A DNA stretch of 64,000 bases from JAOUEA01 sp040882605 (GTDB taxonomy: Bacteria > Actinomycetota > UBA4738 > HRBIN12), in NCBI GenBank assembly GCA_040882605.1, contig JBBEAY010000023.1, forward strand, positions 83,937 through 147,936. Reading direction: 5' to 3'. Shown in pieces: positions 48,564 through 56,809 of the stretch; the first letter of the stretch is position 1, and every line of letters starts with the position of its first letter. The notes below the pieces were generated by a model, which was not told where the DNA came from, searched no databases, and worked only from the letters and a program-made list of their open reading frames with translations. Position numbers and translations under genes: made by a program.

Positions 48564-50372
48564 ATGACCGATCACATACCTGCGTGGGAGCGGCGCTTCC
48601 GCGCTCCGAACGTGTCGTTGCCGCGCTGGGCTGGGCACTCGCCCGAACGTCTCGTCTTCTGGAGCACCGAGAGCGGGGTCTACCAGGTGCACGTCTGGGA
48701 CCGCGCGACCGGCGAGCGCCGGCAGGTGACCGATCACCCCGTCGGTGTGCTCGCGGGCGCGCTCACCCTCGACGGTGAGCGCGTGCTCTTCTGGCAGGAC
48801 GAGACCGGCAGCGAGGCGGGTCAGTGGTACGCCGAGCCGTTCGCGGGCGGTGACGCCGAGCCCTTCCTCACCGGCGTGGCGCAGGGGTGGCACCAGGGCC
48901 TCACCCAGGCGCCGGACGTGGTCGCAGCCGGCATCAGCGATGCCGACGGCTTCGCGATCTACGTCTCGGCCGACGGCGAGCCCGCGAAAGAGATCTGGCG
49001 CAGCACCGAGGCGATCTCGATCGGCGGCGCGGAATCCGGTCGCGACGGCGAGGGCGGCCTCTCCGCCGATGGATCGATGCTCGCGCTGGAGCACGCCGAG
49101 CACGGCGACAGCATGCATCCGGCGCTGCGGGTGGTCGACCCGCGCACGGGCTCGGTGATCGCCGAGCAGGTCGACGAGGGAATGGCGCTGCATGCTTCGT
49201 GCTGGTCGCCCATCGTCGGTGATCAGCGGCTCGCCGTGACCCACGAGCGCGAGGGCGAGGAACGCCCCGCGATCTGGAACGTCGCCACCGGCACATGGAC
49301 CGTGCTCGATCTCGGCCTCGACGGCCCGGTCGAGGTGGTCGCGTGGTGGCCCGACGCGTCGGCGGTGCTCGTCGCGCACAACGATGAGGGACGCGACCGG
49401 CTGTATCGATACGAGCTCGAGGCGGCGACGCTCACCCCGATCGAGCACGGAGCCGGCTCGATCGGCGGCGCTCAGGTGCGCCCCGACGGCGACGTCTGGT
49501 TTTGGCTCGCCAGTGGGGAACGCCCGCCTGTCTCGCTCGACTCCGCCGGCGCCGAAGTGGTGCGCGCACAAGGTGATCGCGCACCGGCCGGCCGGCCCTT
49601 CCACTCCTGGCATTTCGACAACGGCGAGGGCGACCGGGTGCACGGGTTCTACGTGACGCCCGAAGGCGACGGACCCTTCCCCGTGATGATGTTCGTGCAC
49701 GGAGGTCCCACCGGCCAGGACACCGATTCGTGGGACCCGGAGGTGCTCGCCTACGTCGACATGGGCTTCGCGGTCGGCATGGTGAACTACCGCGGGTCGA
49801 CGGGGTACGGCCGCGCATGGCGTGACCGGCTGATCGGCGACATCGGCGGCCCCGAGCTCGTCGACGTGAACGCCGGGCTCGCCGATCTCGTCACGCGTGG
49901 CATCGCCGATGCCGACCGAGCCGTCGTCGGCGGATGGTCCTGGGGCGGCTACATCACCCTCATGGAGCTTTGCAAGCACCCCGACATGTGGCTCGCCGGC
50001 GTGGCGGGTGTGCCCGTTGGCGACTACGCCCTCGGCTACGAGGATCTCTCACCCGAGCTGCAGGCCTACGATCGCGCGTTGCTCGGTGGAACGCCTGACC
50101 AGGTGCCCGAGCTCATGCGCGAGCGCAACCCGATCCACTTCGCCGACCAGATGAAGGCGCCCGCGATCTTCCTGATCGGAGAGAACGACTCGCGCTGTCC
50201 GTTCCGACAGGCGATGGCATTCGTCGACAAGCTGAAGGAGCGGAACCATCCGCACGAGGTCGTGCTCTTCGGCACCGGTCACGGTTCCTACGACATCAAC
50301 GAGGAAGTCGGTCAGATGCGCACGATCCTGGCGTTCCTTGCCAAGCACGTGTCCGGCGTCACCGTGCCCTAG
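48564..50372 (+). CDS. S9-family serine peptidase (prolyl oligopeptidase type)
   Basis: 602 residues. TAGGCT at 48551-48556 ends seven bases before the ATG, so the mRNA is likely leaderless. Residues about 1-340 form a beta-propeller. The C-terminal 260 are an alpha/beta hydrolase with the nucleophile in GWSWGGY, Asp in GENDSRCP and His in GTGHGSYD. No signal peptide, so cytoplasmic. Members cleave oligopeptides or acyl-peptides. It is complete. Confidence 0.92.
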   Translation: MTDHIPAWERRFRAPNVSLPRWAGHSPERLVFWSTESGVYQVHVWDRATGERRQVTDHPVGVLAGALTLDGERVLFWQDETGSEAGQWYAEPFAGGDAEPFLTGVAQGWHQGLTQAPDVVAAGISDADGFAIYVSADGEPAKEIWRSTEAISIGGAESGRDGEGGLSADGSMLALEHAEHGDSMHPALRVVDPRTGSVIAEQVDEGMALHASCWSPIVGDQRLAVTHEREGEERPAIWNVATGTWTVLDLGLDGPVEVVAWWPDASAVLVAHNDEGRDRLYRYELEAATLTPIEHGAGSIGGAQVRPDGDVWFWLASGERPPVSLDSAGAEVVRAQGDRAPAGRPFHSWHFDNGEGDRVHGFYVTPEGDGPFPVMMFVHGGPTGQDTDSWDPEVLAYVDMGFAVGMVNYRGSTGYGRAWRDRLIGDIGGPELVDVNAGLADLVTRGIADADRAVVGGWSWGGYITLMELCKHPDMWLAGVAGVPVGDYALGYEDLSPELQAYDRALLGGTPDQVPELMRERNPIHFADQMKAPAIFLIGENDSRCPFRQAMAFVDKLKERNHPHEVVLFGTGHGSYDINEEVGQMRTILAFLAKHVSGVTVP

Positions 50373-50437
50373 CGGGCTGACGGGCCGCGCATAGGTTCGC
50401 TCCGGTCGACGTGGCAGTTCCCGGGTAGCGTCCAACC

Positions 50438-51173
50438 ATGACGATCTTGGTGACGGGCGCGACGGGAGCGATCGGCGGGCGGCTCGTGGACCGGCTCGTT
50501 GCGGCAGGCGAGTTGCCCCGCATCGCATCGCGTGAGCCCTCGAAGTTGTTCGGCGAGGCAGCCGACGATGCGGGGGTCAAACGCCTGATCTATCTCGGAG
50601 GTTTCGGTGACGACGAGGACGACCTCTCCGAGCATCTCGAGAGCCGGCACGAGACCGGGCGCATCCTCGCCGAGACCGGTCCGCCTCTGCTCGAGTTCCG
50701 GGCATCGATGGTCGTGAGCGCTGACAGCGCTTCCTTCACGATGCTCACCGATCTCGTGAAGCGATTGCCGGCGATGGTCGTGCCGCGCTGGGTCGACACC
50801 CCGTCGCAGCCGATCGCGATCGACGACGTGCTGAGCTACCTCGTGGCCGGCCTCGACACGCCGCTCGAGTCTGGCCGGACGATCGTCGAGATCGGCGGCC
50901 CCGATGTAACCACCTACCGCCAGATGATCGAGACCGTCGCGGCCGAGCGCGGTCGCGATCCTTTAGATCGTGGGGGTGCCGCTGCTGTCGCTGAGCCTCT
51001 CCTCGCACTGGGTGGGCCTCGTTACGTCGGTCTCGTCCGCGCTTGCGAGGCCGCTGATCGAAGGCATGACGACCCCCATGGTTGTTCGCGACGACGAGGC
51101 TCGGCGACGCTTCCCCGACATCGAGCCGATGTCGTTCGTCGACGCCCTCCGCCGCGCGCTCGCCGAGCGCTGA
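50438..51173 (+). pseudogene. NmrA-like NAD(P)-binding protein, deleted and frameshifted
   Basis: The start MTILVTGATGAIGGRLVDRLV is a Rossmann fold. After ASREPSKL the next recognisable piece is DDAGVKRLIYLGGFGDDEDD, so about 50-70 residues usually in between are missing. The protein then runs normally to MIETVAAERGR. From about 50965 the continuation (VPLLSLSLSSHWVGLVTSVSSALARPLIEGM) is in another frame and ends at 51173. A normal relative has this C-terminus. TAGCGT sits six bases before the ATG, so an old promoter remains. Confidence 0.7.
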
Positions 51174-51181
51174 GCGTCAGC

Positions 51182-51598
51182 GTGCGCATCTGCGTCGAGG
51201 CCCATGGTCCTGCCTCGCGAGCGGAGATCTGGGCGCGGTACGCGGATCCGAGCCGGTGGCCCCAGTGGGCTCCGCAGATCAGAGCGGTTCGTGCTGAGGG
51301 ACCGCTGCATCCAGGCCTCGAAGGCGTGGTCGTGGGCCCGCTCGGGGCGAGAGCCCGGTTCTGGGTGAGGGACGTCGATGAGGCCGCCGGGCGATGGTCG
51401 TGGCGTGTACGCGGCGGCCTCGGACCGTTCGCCGTTGCGATGATCATCGAGCACCACGTCGCCGACGGCTCCGCCGCGCTCGTGATCAACGGTGCCGCTC
51501 CGGCGGTGGTGGCCTACGAGCCGATCGCCAGGTTGGGCTCGCTCGTATCGTCCGTGCATGACGTAAGGCGCTTCAGGGCAGTTGCCTTGTCGTGGTAG
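51182..51598 (+). CDS. SRPBCC (polyketide cyclase-like) protein
   Basis: 138 residues from GTG 51182, eight bases after the broken NmrA-like gene. The sequence RICVEAHGPASRAEIWARYADPSRWPQWAPQI, then GLEGVVVGPLGARARFWVRDVDEAAGRWSWRV, is a START-like fold with the common W-PQW-P motif. The last 15 residues (VSSVHDVRRFRAVALSW) are not typical and may show a frameshift near the end. The ligand is unknown. Confidence 0.7.
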   Translation: MRICVEAHGPASRAEIWARYADPSRWPQWAPQIRAVRAEGPLHPGLEGVVVGPLGARARFWVRDVDEAAGRWSWRVRGGLGPFAVAMIIEHHVADGSAALVINGAAPAVVAYEPIARLGSLVSSVHDVRRFRAVALSW

Positions 51599-51680
51599 GG
51601 GGTTTCGGCCGGCCGGGGCGTCGTGTAAGGATTGCGCCTCGACCGTTTTCGACCGAGCCAACTTTGGGGGCGCATACCTC

Positions 51681-53042
51681 GTGGGTGAGCACGTACGGCG
51701 GCTGATGGCCGACGTCACGGCCAAGAACGCGAACGAACCGGAGTTCCTGCAGGCGGTGAGGGAGGCGGCGGGCTCGCTCGAGCTCTGCCTCGACCGTCAC
51801 CCCGAGTACCGCGAGGCCAAGGTGCTCGAGCGGCTCGTGGAGCCCGAGCGTGTGATCACGTTCCGCATCGCGTGGGTCGACGATCGCGGCGAGGTCCAGG
51901 TGAATCGTGGCCATCGCGTGGAGATGTCGAGCGCCATCGGCCCGTACAAAGGCGGGCTGCGGTTCCACCCCACGGTGTATCTCGGCATGCTGAAGTTCCT
52001 CGCGTTCGAACAGGTGTTCAAGAACGCGCTCACGACGCTTCCGCTTGGCGCAGGAAAAGGGGGCGCGGACTTCGACCCCAAGGGCAAGAGCGAGCAGGAG
52101 GTCATGCGATTCTGCCAGGCGTTCATGACCGAGCTGTACCGCCACATCGGTTCGCACACCGACGTGCCGGCCGGCGACATCGGTGTGGGCAGCCGTGAGA
52201 TCGGCTACCTGTTCGGGCAGTACAAGCGCATCACGAACGAGTTCACGGGTGCGATCACGGGCAAGGGGCTCGAGTGGGGAGGCTCTCTGATCCGACCAGA
52301 AGCGACCGGTTACGGCGCCGTCTACTTCGCCCAGGAGATGCTCGCGACGCGCGAGGGCTCGCTCGAGGGCAAGACGTGCCTCGTGAGCGGTTCCGGCAAC
52401 GTCGCGCAGTACACCGTGGAGAAGCTGCTGCACCTCGGCGCGAAGCCGGTCACCCTGTCGGACTCGGGTGGGTTCGTGCACGACCCCGACGGCATCGACG
52501 AGGAGAAGCTCGCCTGGGTCATGGACCTGAAGAACACGCAGCGTGGTCGCATCATGGCCTATGCCGATCGCTTCCCCCGCGCGACGTTCACGCCGGCAGA
52601 CCCCTCGGACGACCGGAACCCACTGTGGGAGGTGCCGGCCGAGTGCGCGTTCCCGAGTGCGACGCAGAACGAGATCAACGGCAAGGACGCCGCGAACCTG
52701 ATCTCCAACGGCGTGTTCGTGGTGAGCGAGGGCGCGAACATGCCTACGGTGCCCGAAGGCGTCGACCAGTTCGTCACCGCGGGCGTGCTCTACGGTCCGG
52801 GCAAGGCCGCGAACGCCGGCGGGGTCGCGGTGAGCGGGCTCGAGATGTCGCAGAACGCGATGCGCCTGTCGTGGACGCGAGAGGGCGTCGACGAGCGTCT
52901 GCGCGAGATCATGCGACGCATCCACGGGCAGTGTCGCGACACCGCCGAGGAGTACGGGGAACCGGGCCACTACGTGCACGGCGCGAACATCGCCGGCTTC
53001 AGCAAGGTGGCAGACGCGATGCTCGCCCAAGGCGTGATCTAG
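51681..53042 (+). CDS. gdhA: Glutamate dehydrogenase (GdhA type)
   Basis: 453 residues from GTG 51681; ATG 51705 is an alternative. The sequence follows E. coli GdhA closely (447 residues): SSAIGPYKGGLRFHP, LPLGAGKGGADFDPKGKS, DVPAGDIGVG, GSLIRPEATGYG, SGSGNVAQY and the C-terminus GANIAGFSKVADAMLAQGVI. It makes glutamate from 2-oxoglutarate and ammonia, probably with NADPH as in close relatives. The gene stands alone. Confidence 0.95.
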   Translation: MGEHVRRLMADVTAKNANEPEFLQAVREAAGSLELCLDRHPEYREAKVLERLVEPERVITFRIAWVDDRGEVQVNRGHRVEMSSAIGPYKGGLRFHPTVYLGMLKFLAFEQVFKNALTTLPLGAGKGGADFDPKGKSEQEVMRFCQAFMTELYRHIGSHTDVPAGDIGVGSREIGYLFGQYKRITNEFTGAITGKGLEWGGSLIRPEATGYGAVYFAQEMLATREGSLEGKTCLVSGSGNVAQYTVEKLLHLGAKPVTLSDSGGFVHDPDGIDEEKLAWVMDLKNTQRGRIMAYADRFPRATFTPADPSDDRNPLWEVPAECAFPSATQNEINGKDAANLISNGVFVVSEGANMPTVPEGVDQFVTAGVLYGPGKAANAGGVAVSGLEMSQNAMRLSWTREGVDERLREIMRRIHGQCRDTAEEYGEPGHYVHGANIAGFSKVADAMLAQGVI

Positions 53043-53111
53043 CCTGTTTTCGCTGCGCTACCGCTTCGCTGCTTGAGCTCGTTCTCGTGTGACCGCTGTT
53101 AGCGTGGGTTC

Positions 53112-53375
53112 GTGCCTGACTGGTTGCTCGTCATCACCGCGATCTTGGTGGGTGCGCTGATCTGGCGCATCGGCATCGCGTCGTTGCGCGTGTTCTCACC
53201 CGATCCGGGCGTCGAGCCGGCGCCCGCCGAGCCCGAGGACGTCGAAGCCCTCGAGGTCTACTTCGTCTGCGGGGAATGCGGCACGGAGCTCAAGGTGTCG
53301 CGCCTGGGTGAGATGCAGATCCCTCGCCACTGCGGCGAGAGGATGCAGGTCGTCCGTCGTCCGGCCGGCATCTGA
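53112..53375 (+). CDS. Small membrane-anchored zinc-ribbon protein
   Basis: 87 residues from GTG 53112. TAGCGT ends six bases upstream, so the transcript is probably leaderless. One N-terminal helix (about 4-22) is followed by a Pro/Glu linker and a zinc-ribbon-like C-terminus, VCGECGTEL, then HCGERM. Similar short proteins are common in actinobacteria and have no known role. Confidence 0.75.
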   Translation: MPDWLLVITAILVGALIWRIGIASLRVFSPDPGVEPAPAEPEDVEALEVYFVCGECGTELKVSRLGEMQIPRHCGERMQVVRRPAGI

Positions 53376-53443
53376 TCGCTTCTCGAACGAGCTTTCCTCA
53401 TGCACGTCAAGGAACCGGGAACTCAGGTGGAAGAGGCAGAGCG

Positions 53444-53462
53444 TTGTCCACACGGTGGATAA
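53444..53462. promoter_or_regulatory. Inverted pair of DnaA-box-like sequences
   Basis: TTGTCCACA (53444-53452) matches the actinobacterial DnaA box. GGTGGATAA (53454-53462) is the reverse complement of TTATCCACC, one base off a box. Together they form TTGTCCAC-ACG-GTGGATAA. They lie between two convergent gene ends, near crgA. No dnaA, dnaN or gyr gene is in the window, so a replication origin is not supported. Confidence 0.4.
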
Positions 53463-53534
53463 CGCTGTGGAAGATCACATCCGTGTGATTCTCGGCGCAT
53501 GTCGGCTCGAGGGGCGCGAAGCTCCGTGATCGGG

Positions 53535-53795
53535 TCAGTACCAGAAACTGGTGCCCACGAAACCTGCGCCGAGGATGCCGAGCCCGATCCAGAGCCAGGC
53601 CGACGAGGCGACTTCGTCGGTGCCGGGGATCACGCCCATGTAGTTCGCCACGATCACGACCACGCCGAGCGCCATCAGCCCGATCAGTAGGGGGCCGTAC
53701 CACCGAGGGCTCGACCGGTGTCGCTTCTTGGCTTGCTGCGGCGTGGCGCGGTAGCGCGGGGTAGATCGCTTCTGGCGACCCTTGGACTTCGGCAT
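53535..53795 (-). CDS. crgA: Cell division protein CrgA
   Basis: 86 residues. A basic N-terminus (MPKSKGRQKRSTPRYRATPQQAKK) is followed by two membrane helices separated by GVIPGTDEVASSAWLW, ending FVGTSFWY. This is the full CrgA pattern (PKSK start, PRWY, final two-TM). CrgA helps recruit FtsI and other division proteins in actinobacteria. Its ATG overlaps the stop of the acylase-family gene by one codon position, so the two may be co-transcribed. Confidence 0.92.
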   Translation of the reverse strand: MPKSKGRQKRSTPRYRATPQQAKKRHRSSPRWYGPLLIGLMALGVVVIVANYMGVIPGTDEVASSAWLWIGLGILGAGFVGTSFWY

Positions 53796-56107
53796 CAGTC
53801 GAAGATGCTACCCGGCACAAGGCGCATCTCGGCGACGGCTGCCGCCTCGACCGCCGCTCGTGAGAACGGCAAGGGGTGCGTCTCGCCGGCGAGCCACAGC
53901 GGCGCCTGGTCGTTCCAGTGCGGGCTCGCCGGGTTGCCGCTGTTGCCGGCCGGAAGCACTCCGACACTCCGATCGAGGTCGGCCAGGTCGTAGACGGCCC
54001 GCCACGACGGGATCACCGCCGCAGGGAAGCCGTCTCGTGCGTCGACGCCGGTCTGCATCACCGTCTGGTCGTCGCCGTCCACGCCTGCCTCGAGGGCCAC
54101 GAAGAGCGACTCGAACCCCGGGATCGAGGCGAGCGGATGCGCCAGCGTGACTCGGTGCAGATCGCCCCAGCGCCACCCGGCCATGTCATCACCGAGCGTT
54201 TCGTGCAGCTCGACGATGGCGGCGTCGAGCGCATCCTCGAGCGTTCCGCGATCGAGCTCGCCCGCACGGAGCATCTGCGCGAGCGCGCCACACTGGAACG
54301 GCTCTCGCCACGCGTGGTAGCGGCGGAAGAGCTCTTCGCCGAGCTGTGGCGTCAGTGCGCGCCGCGCGATCTGTGCGCACCACACCTGGTAGACGGCGGT
54401 CGCTGCGGACCCGGCGGTCATGCTCGCGTCCCACGAGCCAAGCAGCACGAGCGCGGCCTGCCGGGCGGGGTCGTTACCGGCGTCGGCCCGCTCGAGCAGC
54501 AGAGGGACGCTCTCGCGAGCGGCGAGCGAGACCACGTCGGACTGAAGGGCAGCCATCGAACGCACGTCATGATCCTCGCCGCCGGCCAGCACCTCGGAGA
54601 TCCTCCCTGCTCGCCACGGCGTGTGGAAGTCGTGACCGATCAGGTGCGGGTAGGCGTCGTCGTGCATGCGGTGGTTCGCGGTCACGAGGAAGCCCCGCGA
54701 CGGGTCGACACCCCACGGCAGCTCATCGGGCGGCACCCACCCTGTCCACTCGTGATCGCCGGTCCAACCGGGCGCGGGCGCGGTGCCGTCGCCGCGAGCG
54801 CGCACCGGGTACCGGCCGGTGCAGGCGTAGCCGATCGTGCCGTCGACATCGGCGTAGACAACGTTCTGGCCCGGGCAGGCGAGTCCGTCGAGCGCGGCTT
54901 CCCGGAACGGTTCGAACGATGTGGCCTGGGCGACATCGAGCACGAGCGACGGGCGCGTGCCGTGATCGAGGCCGACCCACGAGAGCGCGTAGACCGGCTC
55001 GCCAGGTAGCGGCGCGTACTCGGGATGCAGCGTGCCGGACACGAACGTGTCGAGCAGCGGCCCGTGGCGCGACTCGCGCACCTCGACGACACGTGGTGCG
55101 CTCTCGCCACGAACGGCGATCTCCTCACGGTGCACCGTGAGCGGTTCCCACCCGCCGCCGTGCTCGGCGGCCGAACGGTCGTCGTTCAAGCGCTCGACGA
55201 ACAGATCCTGCACGTCGCCGCTGACGTTCGTGACGCCCCAGGCGTGGTGCTCGGTGCATCCGAGCAGCACCCCAGGCGAGAACGTCAGCCCCACCCCGCG
55301 CGCCCGGTAGCCGGGGGCCGAGAGGTGACATTCGAGCCAGACGCCCGGTTGGGTCGCGAGCAGGTGGGGATCGTTCGCCAGCAGCGGCGCGCCGGTCGAG
55401 GTCCGCGACCCGGCGACCACCCATGCGTTCGAGCCCTGCCCTTTGGCGCGCGGCGCGGCGTCGAACAGCGCCCCCGCGAGCGCGCCCGGCACGACCTGGG
55501 GTGGGTCGGCGGGAAGCGGGGGCAACAGGCGCGTGACGAGCTCGTCGTCGCCAGCCTCCGCGATCCAGGCTCGGAGCAGCTCCGTGTCCCAGTTGCCCGA
55601 GAGGCCCCACGCCAGGAGCACGAACGCCGACGCCCACGCCGCCTCGTCGTCGGGCACCCAGGGGGTCGTGTCGAGCAGCGTGTACTCGATGGGCGCGGCC
55701 GGCATCGCGTCGACCCATGCACGAACGCCCGCCCGGAACCGCTCGTGCATGCGCCGTGAGCGCTCGTCCCAGGCGGCGGCGATGCGCGCGCCCGCACGGT
55801 GCAAGCCCACCGTGCGGGCGAGCCGGTCGTCGTCGAGCGTGCGTTCGCCGAACAGCTCCGACAGGCGCCCGTTCGCCGCGCGCAAGGTGAGCTCGAGCTG
55901 GAACAGTCTCTCCCCGGCCGTGACCACGCCGTGTGCGAACCAGAGGTCGTCGAGCGATGGCGCCTCGATGTACGGGACTCCCCACGCATCGCGGCGCACG
56001 ATGACGGGTTCACCTAGCCCGTCGAGCGCAAGTTCCCCTTCGGCCGGGAACATCGATGCGGACGCCATCGCCCGGAGGTCATCAGCCGGATCATCGGGAT
56101 GAGTCAC
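53795..56107 (-). CDS. Penicillin acylase-family Ntn hydrolase
   Basis: 770 residues with no clear signal peptide. The autoprocessing site is GQGSNAWVVAG, with Ser226 the expected new N-terminal nucleophile after a 225-residue alpha part. NDPHLLATQPGVWLECHL, TNVSGDVQDLFVERL and FLVTANHRMHDDAYP are typical of the beta chain. Family members cleave beta-lactam side chains, acyl-homoserine lactones or other amides. The substrate cannot be told. If truly unexported, processing would occur in the cytoplasm. Confidence 0.9.
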   Translation of the reverse strand: MTHPDDPADDLRAMASASMFPAEGELALDGLGEPVIVRRDAWGVPYIEAPSLDDLWFAHGVVTAGERLFQLELTLRAANGRLSELFGERTLDDDRLARTVGLHRAGARIAAAWDERSRRMHERFRAGVRAWVDAMPAAPIEYTLLDTTPWVPDDEAAWASAFVLLAWGLSGNWDTELLRAWIAEAGDDELVTRLLPPLPADPPQVVPGALAGALFDAAPRAKGQGSNAWVVAGSRTSTGAPLLANDPHLLATQPGVWLECHLSAPGYRARGVGLTFSPGVLLGCTEHHAWGVTNVSGDVQDLFVERLNDDRSAAEHGGGWEPLTVHREEIAVRGESAPRVVEVRESRHGPLLDTFVSGTLHPEYAPLPGEPVYALSWVGLDHGTRPSLVLDVAQATSFEPFREAALDGLACPGQNVVYADVDGTIGYACTGRYPVRARGDGTAPAPGWTGDHEWTGWVPPDELPWGVDPSRGFLVTANHRMHDDAYPHLIGHDFHTPWRAGRISEVLAGGEDHDVRSMAALQSDVVSLAARESVPLLLERADAGNDPARQAALVLLGSWDASMTAGSAATAVYQVWCAQIARRALTPQLGEELFRRYHAWREPFQCGALAQMLRAGELDRGTLEDALDAAIVELHETLGDDMAGWRWGDLHRVTLAHPLASIPGFESLFVALEAGVDGDDQTVMQTGVDARDGFPAAVIPSWRAVYDLADLDRSVGVLPAGNSGNPASPHWNDQAPLWLAGETHPLPFSRAAVEAAAVAEMRLVPGSIFD

Positions 56108-56349
56108 CCGATGAGACTATCGAGCTGCTCTCGGGTGGGAATCGGCGAACTTGTTCGGGTCGGGCCAGGTTTGTCAGACCCGGTGTGGATAGTCGTCGCC
56201 GCACCCTTGCTGACCTAGGGCGAGACGTCGTCAAGCATGTGGATCTCAGGGGGAGGACTGGTGGATAAGTGGAGAACAACGGTGGGATGCCGCATGCGGG
56301 TCGATAACCTAGGGCGTACGGTGGGCCGAGACCCCGAGGAAGGATAGAG
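56108..56349. other. Intergenic region with DnaA-box-like words
   Basis: About 240 bases, less GC-rich than neighbours, between divergent genes. It contains TGTGGATAG (56184-56192), ATGTGGATC and GGTGGATAA, all one or two bases from DnaA boxes, and TAACCTAGGG-like words that could be promoter elements for the gene at 56350. No reading frame here is convincing. Confidence 0.3.
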
Positions 56350-56577
56350 GTGTTTTGGCTCATGACTCCTGGACCCGAGACAGATCATCGCGCGGCGGGA
56401 AGGATCCTTAAGTCGGTGGATGATCCTAGAGTGCGTGAACGTATCGGGGTTGCCGAAGAGAGGGTTCGCTCCGGCGAAGTAGACGCAAGCGAACTTTCTT
56501 CTGCCGACGAGCTGGGAGCGATGATTGACGACCTCAAGCACCCGAGACAGCTCCCGCTCGCCATGGAAGATCCGTAA
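56350..56577 (+). CDS. Small acidic protein of a lower-GC gene pair
   Basis: 75 residues. ATAGAGGTG gives a modest ribosome binding region. The product ILKSVDDPRVRERIGVAEERVRSGEVDASELSSADELGAMIDDLK is helical and acidic, the size and character of type II antitoxins, although no family is matched. Base composition is clearly less GC-rich than the surrounding genes, pointing to recent acquisition. The next gene overlaps its end. Confidence 0.5.
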   Translation: MFWLMTPGPETDHRAAGRILKSVDDPRVRERIGVAEERVRSGEVDASELSSADELGAMIDDLKHPRQLPLAMEDP

Positions 56578-56809
56578 TCTCGCGGAGCTCCAGGCCTGGG
56601 TTTGGAACGGATCCACGTCAGACGAAGACGGCTTAGCGGTTCTGGAGTTCATCGACCAGCGCGTGTGCGAAGGCCCCGACTTCGGGGAAGTGATCGATGT
56701 CCACACTCGAGGCGCAGTTGCTCCAGGGTCAGATGTCGAAGTCATCTGGACGTTCAACCCTGACAAGAAGTACGTAGACATCATCACCCCAGCACCACCG
56801 GGCTCTTAG
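56525..56809 (+). CDS. Second protein of the lower-GC gene pair
   Basis: 94 residues from TTG 56525, overlapping the previous gene by 53 bases; the true start may be further in, near RNLAELQAWVW. The sequence AWVWNGSTSDEDGLAVLEFIDQRVC, then VAPGSDVEVIWTFNPDKKYVDIITPAPPG, ends in strands that resemble the core of RelE/ParE-type toxins, but the similarity is too weak to assert. Its 3' end overlaps the convergent ABC exporter gene by four bases. Confidence 0.5.
   Translation: MTTSSTRDSSRSPWKIRNLAELQAWVWNGSTSDEDGLAVLEFIDQRVCEGPDFGEVIDVHTRGAVAPGSDVEVIWTFNPDKKYVDIITPAPPGS

Noticed and set aside
48006..49979. A 657-codon minus-strand frame across two genes
   Set aside because: It is antisense to the end of the molybdenum hydroxylase and to the S9 peptidase, both with intact catalytic motifs.
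53444..56280. Chromosomal replication origin
   Set aside because: DnaA-box-like words exist, but there is no dnaA, dnaN, recF or gyr gene, no AT-rich unwinding region, and boxes are few.
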